Below are positions 1-7,469 of a stretch of 30,208 nt of DNA, in pieces. This DNA comes from an uncultured Lysobacterales bacterium (GTDB taxonomy: Bacteria > Pseudomonadota > Gammaproteobacteria > Xanthomonadales > Xanthomonadaceae): contig CAMPJI010000024.1 of the NCBI GenBank assembly GCA_946886865.1, forward strand, positions 1 through 30,208, given 5' to 3'. How positions within the stretch are numbered: the first letter of the stretch is position 1; every line of letters begins with the position of its first letter. The translations under genes and the position numbers were made by a program. Below the pieces are notes generated by a model. That model did no database searches. It saw only the letters and a program-made list of their open reading frames with translations, and had not been told where the DNA came from.

Positions 1-3000
1 GACGCGGTGACGTGAGGATCGCAACATCCCTCACAGGAGACGATCCGCTGTTATCCAGCACCAACGCACCCGTTCCATTACCGGGCGAGGCGCCATCGGG
101 CGAACCAACCCTCACAGCCGAGAGCGCCGCTGCACCGCTCAGAGAGTCAACGCCATAAAGTCGGTTTGAGCCCCCCGTTGCGCACGCGTCGGTGCTGTTA
201 GGATCAAAAGTCGGGAAGAAAATGATGCCGCTGTCGACGCGTGGCATGCCGACAAACCTTTCACCGGTCGCCGCCGATCCGACAAGCAGGTCGATGTACC
301 AACCTCGCTTACCCGCCGCCATTGGGGTCATCGTGATCTGGCGGGCACCGCCGCCCTCACCTATCACAGATTGGACGTGCAGCTGCGCACGCGTAACAGG
401 CGCTCCCTCGTCCAGGACCGCGTAGAACGTCTGCACTTGCTTGTCCGAGGGATCGTTGACGAATGAGAAGCTGCCGGTGCCGAAGTAGAGCATCACTCCA
501 CCACGCGGCCCGGCTGCGGCCTCGAATCCGCCCGTAATGGGCTGGCGGTTTCCCGCACCATCCACTGCTACGAACAACGGAGCACTCTGCGCGGCCGGCG
601 ATGCACTGCGTAGGTCGAACTTCCACACCGCGCCGTTCTGGTCACCGGCATACACTGTATCGGCATAGCCATCACGGCCCGCGGTCGTCGTGCTGCCCAC
701 GAACCGGTCGATGGCAATAATGTTGCCCAGCCCGTTGGCGCCCGGCTGGGACGCCTCACTCGCCTGTACAGTGGTCGCGGCCCCGGTCTCCATGTCGACA
801 ATGAAAAGTACGGCGCGATTATTGACGCTGTTGTACCCGTTACCGAAAACGGCCTTCCATCGGACCGCGCTGCCGATCTTTACCGGCACGATGACCGGCT
901 GACCGAGAACGTTCCCGATATTGTTACGGATCGTCGCATCGGAAACCTGGTCATTAATGTCCCACAGCACGCTTCCGATGCCAAACGAGCCAGGGTTGGT
1001 CACGTTGAGCGCGAACACGCCTCGACCACCTGCACCCATCGTGCCGACCAGCACCGTCTTCCACGCCCCACCCAGGTACGCGTCGGAAACGTTGATGGGC
1101 CCATCGACGTAGTAGCGGTGGTTGAAGACTTGGTCGTTCTTGTCGGCCGCCTTGTAGGGGAACAACAGGTTGCCCATATGACCCAGCGCGGCCGACGGGA
1201 TATAGGCGAACTCCTCTACACCCGTCTTGCCGTTGAACGCGTGCAACATGCCGTCGTTGGCGCCCACGAATACCATCGGATCCCGCGTCGACTTGCTTTC
1301 AAGATACACGTCGTAATCGTACGGGTCATAGCTGCCGGCAGAAACGCCACGAAGCGAGCGATAGCCATAGTCGTTGAACGGCGAAGTCACGACGGGACTG
1401 GAGTTGACAATGTCGCCCAGCCGCGTGGTGCGCTTGCGCAACGGCTTGGTGGTGGAGGTCTCGAGGGCCTGGTCACCGCGCAGGTAGGCGACAGCTTCGC
1501 TCAGGTTGATCCCCAGGCCGCCCTGGATCGATTTACGCCCCGTGGTGCCCGTCGAACATAGTGCGAGGGGCCCGCCGCAGAGTTCCGCCAGCGACACGCT
1601 ACTGCTGGTGAAAGAGCTGACGGTCGGTACGACATTGCCTGTCGTCTTGCCCACGAAAATGCGCCGGGACGCCGCAGACGGCAGCTTGCTGGCGGCTTCC
1701 CACAATGTGGTACCGGACAGCTCTCCGGTCAACGGATCAGCGGTCACCGATTCGGCTGTCAGGCGGCTGTACCAGTCGGTCCCATTGTTGTCGGACGCAT
1801 ACTGGGGCACCGCCGTGAAGGAGCCCGAACCAACGCGTGCGCCGGTCAAGGCAATACTGCCGGAGGGCGTCTGCCCGCCGCCCACGGTGGCAAGAATGCG
1901 GCGCATGGCCTCGGTGATATCGCGCGGCGTCTTGGCGTTGATGTATTCGCCGCGCGTATTGACGGCTGCGTGCCAGATATCGTCGACCGTACTTGGCTGA
2001 TCGTCCTGTCGCTGCGGCCAGCTGTTGTAGATCGCCGGCGTGGTGTACGCGTTCTGCGTCAGGTTCGGGTTGTACAGATTGCCGCGGGCACCGAGCGTGA
2101 CGCCGTAGAAGTTGACGTGCAGGTTCGACTGGCAGTCCAGCGAACGGTCCGGATTGGCGCTCGAGCAGGCGTCCGGCACGGGCACGTTGCCCTTCGAAAG
2201 GTCGGACCGCAACGGCGAGGTGCCGCTCGCGCCCACCGAGCCGTCCACATTGAGGTAGAAGCGGGTGGCAATGTCCGCCATTGTATTGGAGTGGCCGTCG
2301 GTGAACGGCGCGCCCATGCCCGCATCGTTGTTCCCCACGGTCGGACCACCGTTGTTGCTGTATCCATCCGTGAACAGCATGACCGCGTTCTTCTGGCAGG
2401 ACAGCTGCACCGGTGCGCCCGAGTCAGTGCGCGTAAACTGGAGGCCTGCGGCGTTGACCGCCTGCCGATTGGGTGTTCCGCCGGAAGCCGGCAACGCGAG
2501 CATTTCGCTGTAAAGCTTCTTCTTCCCTTTCGTCGTCGAGTCCACGTCGGCCATGTCTTGCATGCTGACCCGTTCACCCGAGCTGCCAATCGGGTTGTCG
2601 TAGCTTCCATGCTGGTTGATGCGGAAATAGCCCACGCTCATGTTGTTGACGTCGGACATGGCCCGCGTCATGCCCGCAACCATTGCGCGATTGCGATTGC
2701 CGTAGTACGAGAACCAGTTCGCAAAGTTCTGCCGCGTGGCCGTGGTGTTGGGGCGGTACCGGTACAGGTCACACCCATTGCCGCAGGCATTGTTGATTCG
2801 GACCGGCGCGGTGTATCCCGGCAGCGCCGGATTCGTCTTCAGATAAAACGTGGCGGGGTAGTACTCGACTGAAATGTAGGCACCGCCGTTATTCCACGTG
2901 TAGTCGTTGTTGAGACTGTAGGTGTTACCGCCATAGCGGAACCGCGTATTCGCCGGGATGACCATTCCATCGCGGATTACAACGCGCTCGTCGTCGGCCG

Positions 3001-3523
3001 TCGAAAACCGGTCACTGAACAGGTCGATCGAATCACTGTTGCGCGGGTCGATACGCGTACTCGAAGTGCTGGCGTCGCCGTAGCTGGCAAGGTTTGCGTT
3101 GATCCAGGGTTCGTAGGTCTCGAAAGGACTGTAGTAGGAAGGGTTGTAATCGGGCGAGCGCGCAAAGCCGAACGAATCAAACTGCGGAATACCGTAGTAG
3201 GCACCGCCGATGCGCGGCCCGGGGAGCACGTAGAAGTAATTGCATTCGCCGCTGGTGCGCAGGCTCCCGCTCGAGAAGAAGCTGCCGTTGCTCCAGCAGG
3301 CTTCGCCGTCCTGGCCCGGGAACATCGTCTGGAACGTCATCGAGCCCGAATCGTCGATGGCCATGACGAAGGCGGGCTTCGTATTCGTTTGGATATTCAG
3401 CGGTGCCTGCGCAAGCACGCCTTTACCCTGCACGGCATTCGCTGTGTGGGCCAAGTAACCAAGCCCACCTAGCAGGGCGAGAGCGGCAGCAACGGAAATG
3501 ACGGATTTGTTCAGGAGAGCCAT
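1..3523 (-). CDS. pilY1: PilY1-type pilus tip adhesin (3' end beyond window)
   Basis: An open minus-strand frame runs from an ATG at 3523 to the window edge, giving about 1174 residues without a stop; the C-terminus is missing. Residues 1-30 look like a Sec signal peptide ending TANA. A von Willebrand A-like region follows, with a MIDAS motif DDSGS at 57-61 and TDG at 385-387. From about residue 690 (RLGDIVNSSPVV) the sequence matches the PilC/PilY1 beta-propeller domain. In that family the propeller binds calcium, and the protein sits at the pilus tip for adhesion, surface sensing and control of retraction. The calcium loop here is unusual: D939 and the DGYAD at 951-955 are separated by a Thr/Gly-rich insert. 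The gene is last of the visible operon, 10 nt after pilX, with no good Shine-Dalgarno sequence. Identity is strong; the ligand is unknown. Confidence 0.93.
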   Translation of the reverse strand, partial: MALLNKSVISVAAALALLGGLGYLAHTANAVQGKGVLAQAPLNIQTNTKPAFVMAIDDSGSMTFQTMFPGQDGEACWSNGSFFSSGSLRTSGECNYFYVLPGPRIGGAYYGIPQFDSFGFARSPDYNPSYYSPFETYEPWINANLASYGDASTSSTRIDPRNSDSIDLFSDRFSTADDERVVIRDGMVIPANTRFRYGGNTYSLNNDYTWNNGGAYISVEYYPATFYLKTNPALPGYTAPVRINNACGNGCDLYRYRPNTTATRQNFANWFSYYGNRNRAMVAGMTRAMSDVNNMSVGYFRINQHGSYDNPIGSSGERVSMQDMADVDSTTKGKKKLYSEMLALPASGGTPNRQAVNAAGLQFTRTDSGAPVQLSCQKNAVMLFTDGYSNNGGPTVGNNDAGMGAPFTDGHSNTMADIATRFYLNVDGSVGASGTSPLRSDLSKGNVPVPDACSSANPDRSLDCQSNLHVNFYGVTLGARGNLYNPNLTQNAYTTPAIYNSWPQRQDDQPSTVDDIWHAAVNTRGEYINAKTPRDITEAMRRILATVGGGQTPSGSIALTGARVGSGSFTAVPQYASDNNGTDWYSRLTAESVTADPLTGELSGTTLWEAASKLPSAASRRIFVGKTTGNVVPTVSSFTSSSVSLAELCGGPLALCSTGTTGRKSIQGGLGINLSEAVAYLRGDQALETSTTKPLRKRTTRLGDIVNSSPVVTSPFNDYGYRSLRGVSAGSYDPYDYDVYLESKSTRDPMVFVGANDGMLHAFNGKTGVEEFAYIPSAALGHMGNLLFPYKAADKNDQVFNHRYYVDGPINVSDAYLGGAWKTVLVGTMGAGGRGVFALNVTNPGSFGIGSVLWDINDQVSDATIRNNIGNVLGQPVIVPVKIGSAVRWKAVFGNGYNSVNNRAVLFIVDMETGAATTVQASEASQPGANGLGNIIAIDRFVGSTTTAGRDGYADTVYAGDQNGAVWKFDLRSASPAAQSAPLFVAVDGAGNRQPITGGFEAAAGPRGGVMLYFGTGSFSFVNDPSDKQVQTFYAVLDEGAPVTRAQLHVQSVIGEGGGARQITMTPMAAGKRGWYIDLLVGSAATGERFVGMPRVDSGIIFFPTFDPNSTDACATGGSNRLYGVDSLSGAAALSAVRVGSPDGASPGNGTGALVLDNSGSSPVRDVAILTSPR

Positions 3524-3533
3524 GACAGGCGCC

Positions 3534-4079
3534 TCAGGGTCGGTAAATTGTATCGACGGCGGCGTCAGCACCGGCACCGTCGGGGGAGTCTGGGTCTGTA
3601 GCGTAGGTGGTCACCTGGTAGACAGGCGATGGGTCTTCGTCTACCGCTCGCGTGCCTTCCGACAAGCTGCTATTACCCATGATGCACTCACCAATGGCCC
3701 TGACGTTGACACGGTCCTCGAGTGGCGCGTTGAGCGACTGCGTGCGCGCCCAACCTGCTGCATCGAAGCCGTCGTCACAGAGGGGATTAATGTCTACCTC
3801 GCCGCACGTCGCAGCCGTCCGGTTCACTTCGGATTCAACGAAGCACTCCACTTCACGCGCGCGCCTTTCGGCATTCTGGAATGCTAGATTCACGCTTCGA
3901 TAATTGAACGCCATCCGCTCCTGCATTCCGGTCACCTGCATACCCACGATTCCGATCATCGCAAGCAAGATCAGCATGATCAGCGCCACGTAGAGAACGG
4001 CACCCCTTTGGTTCACACGACCCAAAGGCCTTCTCGAACGAGATGATCTAACGGACGCGCGCATTTCAGTAATCCTCAT
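3534..4079 (-). CDS. pilX: Minor pilin PilX
   Basis: This 181-residue protein has a basic N-terminus and a prepilin cleavage site after G26, followed by a hydrophobic helix (AVLYVALIMLILLAMIGIVG). Position +5 of the mature protein is Val, not the Glu of most pilins; the PilX family normally departs from the Glu rule. Four Cys lie in the periplasmic part (C79, C92, C101, C132 by rough count) and may form disulfides. PilX acts with PilV, PilW, FimU and PilY1 in the tip complex that primes pilus assembly. The ATG start overlaps the pilW stop in an ATGA, suggesting translational coupling. The order upstream of pilY1 matches the Pseudomonas minor pilin operon. Assignment rests on position and the N-terminal pattern. 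Confidence 0.9.
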   Translation of the reverse strand: MRITEMRASVRSSRSRRPLGRVNQRGAVLYVALIMLILLAMIGIVGMQVTGMQERMAFNYRSVNLAFQNAERRAREVECFVESEVNRTAATCGEVDINPLCDDGFDAAGWARTQSLNAPLEDRVNVRAIGECIMGNSSLSEGTRAVDEDPSPVYQVTTYATDPDSPDGAGADAAVDTIYRP

Positions 4080-5200
4080 TGCCCGTACAACCTGTTCCTA
4101 ATAGCAACCGTCGATTCGTAGGTCGTGCGATATCGACCATCATCTGGCGCATTTACCTCCACGCCCAAGGCGAACGGACCGGCCGCTACAGCCCCCGGAG
4201 CCGTAGCTGGATTGACGCTACTTGCAACCACTGCCATCTGAACGAGCCCGACCCTGCGCCACGCCTCTTCACCCGCTACGCCCGCGGCACTGCCAATCGT
4301 TGCGGCGGTTACTTGGTTGGCAATAAAGCCTGTGAAGTCTGAAACATCGACAGACTGATCCTGTCCGTACAAGAGTTGAAGGCTTTCAATACCCTCGACC
4401 AGCTCTTCCGCCTGTGCAGCCCCCGCCGCATTCCATCGCGCGCGCCAGAGTGCAGGTCTCCCACTAGCGCCATTGGCAACGTAATACGCGATGGCTTCTG
4501 CTCGATAGAGTGAGACGTTTCCCGACGTGTAACGGTCGATTGCAACGTTGGCTGTTGCAGTCCCCATAGCCTCGTTACCCACCCCTGGAAATACGTCCAC
4601 GTAGGTGCAGTCCGCCATTCCAAACAACGTTGGGTTGGCCACGCCCTCCTCTTTCAAGTTCTGCCAGTCGTCCAGTTCGACTCTTAGAGTCGTATTAGCG
4701 CCTCCCGTGGCGATGTTAGTAATAGGCGCTCCGCTACTGCGAAGAAATCGCAGCATGACAATGTCGCTGCCCGCCCGAGGACCCAAAGCAGCCAAATGTG
4801 CTGGCAACCCTGGTGTCCACCCGCTGGTCGGCGTCCCCACATTCAGTGTCTGACCAGGCGCAGTGCCATTTGCTTCAAAGCCTTGAATGGACCGGCTGAA
4901 ATCCAGTGGCGCTCCAACTCCGGCAGCGGTGTGGACGCTGAAATGCCCGGTTTTCAATTTATGGGCCTGGTCGTTCACGCACCCAAAATGGCCCACCATA
5001 CGAAGATCACGCTGCAGATAGTCCATAGCGAAGCGGCCGTTTTCCTGGACACGCGCCAAACCTTCGGACATCTGGTAAGCCGCGCGCGAAGCGGCGAACA
5101 CTTCCACCAGTCCCAAGGTCAGGATGGTGCTGATTAACAACGCGACCATCAATTCGATCAGCGAAAGGCCGGCCATGCGGTGTGGCGTTACGGGCGTCAC
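4076..5200 (-). CDS. pilW: Minor pilin PilW
   Basis: I place the start at the GTG at 5200-5198. It overlaps the pilV stop as GTGA and follows GAGGAG by 6 nt, giving 374 residues. An upstream ATG at 5245 in the same frame would lie 49 nt inside pilV and seems less likely. The short leader ends in a type III signal: cleavage after G11, then LSLIEL with the conserved Glu at +5, and a hydrophobic helix to about residue 32. PilW is the large minor pilin (usually 270-390 residues) that links PilY1 and PilX to the rest of the tip complex. The C-terminal half contains a PilW-like VEGIESLQLLYG stretch. The gene is noticeably AT-richer than the housekeeping genes in this window. Confidence 0.9.
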   Translation of the reverse strand: MTPVTPHRMAGLSLIELMVALLISTILTLGLVEVFAASRAAYQMSEGLARVQENGRFAMDYLQRDLRMVGHFGCVNDQAHKLKTGHFSVHTAAGVGAPLDFSRSIQGFEANGTAPGQTLNVGTPTSGWTPGLPAHLAALGPRAGSDIVMLRFLRSSGAPITNIATGGANTTLRVELDDWQNLKEEGVANPTLFGMADCTYVDVFPGVGNEAMGTATANVAIDRYTSGNVSLYRAEAIAYYVANGASGRPALWRARWNAAGAAQAEELVEGIESLQLLYGQDQSVDVSDFTGFIANQVTAATIGSAAGVAGEEAWRRVGLVQMAVVASSVNPATAPGAVAAGPFALGVEVNAPDDGRYRTTYESTVAIRNRLYGQ

Positions 5201-5676
5201 AGGCGGCTCCTCACTTGGAAGTTGGGTCCTTCCCCGTCGCTCCATCGCTCCTCACCCCAATTGATACGAACCATCACATTCGCATTGTCGACGGTCACTT
5301 CCGCCTCTGATTCCATACCGAGATGATTGACCACCTGACACTGCCAACGCCGAATATTGTCCGAGACATTCATCACCCCTACTGGCCTGTCATTCGCACT
5401 GCAACCGGTAACACTGCCGGCGTTGAACGAGGCATCTTCGTACTGTCCTGCTACCACCCGATTGGCACGCATCTGGTCGAGCAGATCGTACGCAAGGTTC
5501 GTCGCTTGCGTGCGCTGGTTGGCACCTTGCGCAAACCTCAGGCTCATCGTCTGCAGCAGGGCGAAACCAAGAAGCCCGAACGCCATGACGAGAATTGCGA
5601 CCAGCACCTCAATGAGGCTGAACCCGGACTGCTGACGACCCGTAGGCGGGTGGCGATGGACACGCGTACCGATCAC
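5197..5676 (-). CDS. pilV: Minor pilin PilV
   Basis: The preferred start is GTG at 5676-5674. It overlaps the fimU stop as GTGA and sits 7 nt after AAGGAGG, an ideal ribosome binding site. The ATG two codons upstream would be only 1 nt from that site, and the ATG at 5757 lies deep inside fimU. The product is 159 residues. The leader ends QQSG at residue 18 and is followed by FSLIEVLVAILVMAFGLLGFALLQ, a class III prepilin signal with Glu at +5. The downstream segment (ATNLAYDLLDQMRANR) is typical of PilV/GspI-like minor pilins. It is a membrane-inserted precursor cleaved by PilD and a component of the priming tip complex. Two Cys (CSANDRP and WQCQV) could pair. Confidence 0.9.
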   Translation of the reverse strand: MIGTRVHRHPPTGRQQSGFSLIEVLVAILVMAFGLLGFALLQTMSLRFAQGANQRTQATNLAYDLLDQMRANRVVAGQYEDASFNAGSVTGCSANDRPVGVMNVSDNIRRWQCQVVNHLGMESEAEVTVDNANVMVRINWGEERWSDGEGPNFQVRSRL

Positions 5677-6197
5677 GAGCATGCCTCCTTCGAAACGTTG
5701 ACCTGACCCGTAGGGTTCACATTGACGCGCCGGACAAGCTCCTGCTCTGCTGGGCACGACTCGGAACGAAGCCCGATCTGCTGCGCACCTCCCAAGGCAG
5801 GGTCAAGGCGACCTCGTGCATCGAATCGAAGGACGCCAGCGTTGGGCGCGGTCACCCGCAACCGGTCATCCACCCGGGTGAAGCGAAGCGTGGTTTCATT
5901 CGCGTCGAGGTCTCCCCCGCCATCAAGGTCCGACCAGACCAGCCAGCCCTGGTTCCAGCTGCCACCACACGCTGTCCCGTCCTGGCTGGGGCATACGCCC
6001 GCGCCTCGGGTGTTGCGGATAGCCTCGGTGCGCGCCAGTGACAGCGTAGCCAGCAGTTCGTTGGTCGTGGTTGCCAGACGGTTCGAGCGGAGGGAGCCCT
6101 GGAAACTGGGCAGGCCCAGCGCGAGGAGAATTGCGAGCACGGCGATCGTGACCAGCAACTCGATCAACGTGAAGCCCCTGACGTGTGCCTGCCGCAT
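5673..6197 (-). CDS. fimU: GspH/FimT-family minor pilin (FimU-like)
   Basis: From the ATG at 6197 this gives 174 residues. An upstream in-frame ATG at 6332 would add a Pro/Arg-rich extension with no pilin character. A short basic leader MRQAHVRG is followed by FTLIELLVTIAVLAILLALGLPSF, the classic type IV prepilin signal with Glu at +5. The next segment (LATTTNELLATLSLARTEAIRN) matches GspH/FimT pseudopilins. Cys residues at CPSQDGTAC and near the C-terminus (ESCPAE, EACS) may form disulfides. It is the first gene of the minor pilin operon, in the position fimU has in Pseudomonas. The symbol is assigned by order; fimT is the alternative name. Its promoter should lie in 6198-6374. Confidence 0.87.
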   Translation of the reverse strand: MRQAHVRGFTLIELLVTIAVLAILLALGLPSFQGSLRSNRLATTTNELLATLSLARTEAIRNTRGAGVCPSQDGTACGGSWNQGWLVWSDLDGGGDLDANETTLRFTRVDDRLRVTAPNAGVLRFDARGRLDPALGGAQQIGLRSESCPAEQELVRRVNVNPTGQVNVSKEACS

Positions 6198-6266
6198 CGG
6201 ATGTCCACTCCCCGGAAACGCCCACAAGTTACCCGCGCGCCGAGCCGAATGCGAACCAAAAGGGAC

Positions 6267-6306
6267 AGGCGGTCGAAATCGGGGGGTGGACGTCGGGAGG
6301 CGGTCG
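6267..6306. repeat. Pair of 9-bp direct repeats in the fimU/kinase divergent promoter region
   Basis: The sequence AGGCGGTCG occurs at 6267-6275 and again at 6298-6306. The start-to-start distance is 31 bp, about three helical turns, so both copies face the same side of the DNA. They lie between the divergent fimU and kinase genes, where a regulator could control both. No known binding consensus was matched; the regulatory role is an inference. Confidence 0.4.
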
Positions 6307-6342
6307 TGTGCAGTGGGGCGGAAGAGCCCCAATCCGGCACAC
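6306..6342. promoter_or_regulatory. Nested inverted repeat upstream of the histidine kinase
   Basis: GTGTGC (6306-6311) pairs with GCACAC (6337-6342), and inside it GGGGC (6315-6319) pairs with GCCCC (6326-6330). The element lies 33 bp before the likely kinase start at 6375 and about 110 bp before fimU. It could be an operator, a leader hairpin of the kinase mRNA, or chance in GC-rich DNA. No poly-U tract follows, so it is not a standard terminator. Confidence 0.35.
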
Positions 6343-6374
6343 TGCCCCCCAACACCGTGAGACTAGCGACCTCC

Positions 6375-7415
6375 ATGCCTACCCCATTCATACGACGCGA
6401 CAACCCCTTGGAGGCGCTTTGGAGTGTCCGCGCCATTCTTTGGGTACTGGGCGCGGGCGTGGGCGTGTCGCTGGTCGTGACGCTCGCCTCGCCCACCGAT
6501 GCCAGCCGCTGGGCCCTGTTGTGGCGAATCAGCGTAGTCGTGGAATGGATTCTCCTCACCACGCTGGCGATGATGTACGGCCTGAATCGGCTGCTTGCCC
6601 GTCTCCGCGCCCAACGCGTTGCCTACATAGCGCTCGCGCTGCTGCTTGCGAACACGTGGGCAGCAGTCTCGATCTTGTGGTTGATTTTCCGACCAGTTGC
6701 CGCGACCCAGGTCCCGACCTGGCACGACGTGTCGTTACGCGCATCCGGCATCGCGCTGGCGGTGGGACTGTTGGGTCTGGCAGCCTTCCAGAATCACAGG
6801 CGCGCCAGGCAACTGGCCATCCGCGCGAAGCAAGCCGAGTTGGAAGCCCTGCAAGCACGCATCCGGCCCCATTTCCTTTTCAACACGCTTAATACGGGGG
6901 TCGCACTGGTACACCAACGGCCCGAGGAGGCCGAGCGACTGCTGGTTGACCTCGCGGACCTTTTCAGAGCGGCGCTGGCAGGACCTCGGGACATTCCACT
7001 GGCCGATGAACTCGCTTTGGCCCGCCGCTACTTGGAGATCGAGTCGCTACGGTTCGCCGAGCGCCTACAGGTGCTGTGGCAATTGCCCGATCAACTACCC
7101 ACCGTGAACGTCCCGGCATTGTCGATCCAGCCCCTTGTCGAGAACGCGATCCGACATGGAATCGAGCGCATGCCGGGAGGCGGTGCGGTGGAAATCACAG
7201 TCGAAGTGCTGCGCGACGCGGTATTGATCCAGGTGGCTAATCCCCTGCCAAGCACCGCCACTGCCGCACCCGGTGCGGGTGGCCATCGGGTTGGGCTCAG
7301 TTCCTCGCAGGCGCGCATCGAAGCACTGACCGGCGGACGCGGACACTTGCAGGCTGGCATGGAGAATGGACGCTACGTGGCCTCTGTACGCGTACCACTC
7401 CCAGCGACGGACTGA
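6375..7415 (+). CDS. LytS/AlgZ-type sensor histidine kinase
   Basis: From the ATG at 6375 the product is 346 residues; an in-frame GTG at 6357 is an alternative and neither has a strong ribosome binding site. Four hydrophobic segments (about 18-38, 49-70, 82-106, 121-139) form a membrane domain without an obvious periplasmic sensor. The His_kinase domain follows, with the phospho-acceptor box RPHFLFNTLN (H166) and the N-box QPLVENAIRHG (N257). The usual D-box is replaced by VANPLP, and the G-box is degenerate (HRVGLSSSQARIEAL). This resembles AlgZ/FimS, which in Pseudomonas acts with AlgR to control the fimU-pilVWXY1 operon. Here it is divergent from that very operon, but no response regulator gene is adjacent. 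The link to pilus control is an inference from position. Confidence 0.85.
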   Translation: MPTPFIRRDNPLEALWSVRAILWVLGAGVGVSLVVTLASPTDASRWALLWRISVVVEWILLTTLAMMYGLNRLLARLRAQRVAYIALALLLANTWAAVSILWLIFRPVAATQVPTWHDVSLRASGIALAVGLLGLAAFQNHRRARQLAIRAKQAELEALQARIRPHFLFNTLNTGVALVHQRPEEAERLLVDLADLFRAALAGPRDIPLADELALARRYLEIESLRFAERLQVLWQLPDQLPTVNVPALSIQPLVENAIRHGIERMPGGGAVEITVEVLRDAVLIQVANPLPSTATAAPGAGGHRVGLSSSQARIEALTGGRGHLQAGMENGRYVASVRVPLPATD

Positions 7416-7469
7416 CGCGGGACGGCAGACACATGTCGGCGGCGCCCCTTCAGTAGAAGCCGCGTCGGC

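Noticed and set aside
1470..1480. RGD tripeptide (682-684) in PilY1 as an integrin-binding motif
   Set aside because: It lies in the AYLRGDQ segment before the propeller, which is a commonly conserved LRGD stretch in this family, so it is not evidence of host-cell binding by itself.
5676..5757. Longer PilV beginning at an ATG at 5757
   Set aside because: The extension lies inside fimU, has no prepilin character and is preceded by no good ribosome binding site, unlike the GTG at 5676.
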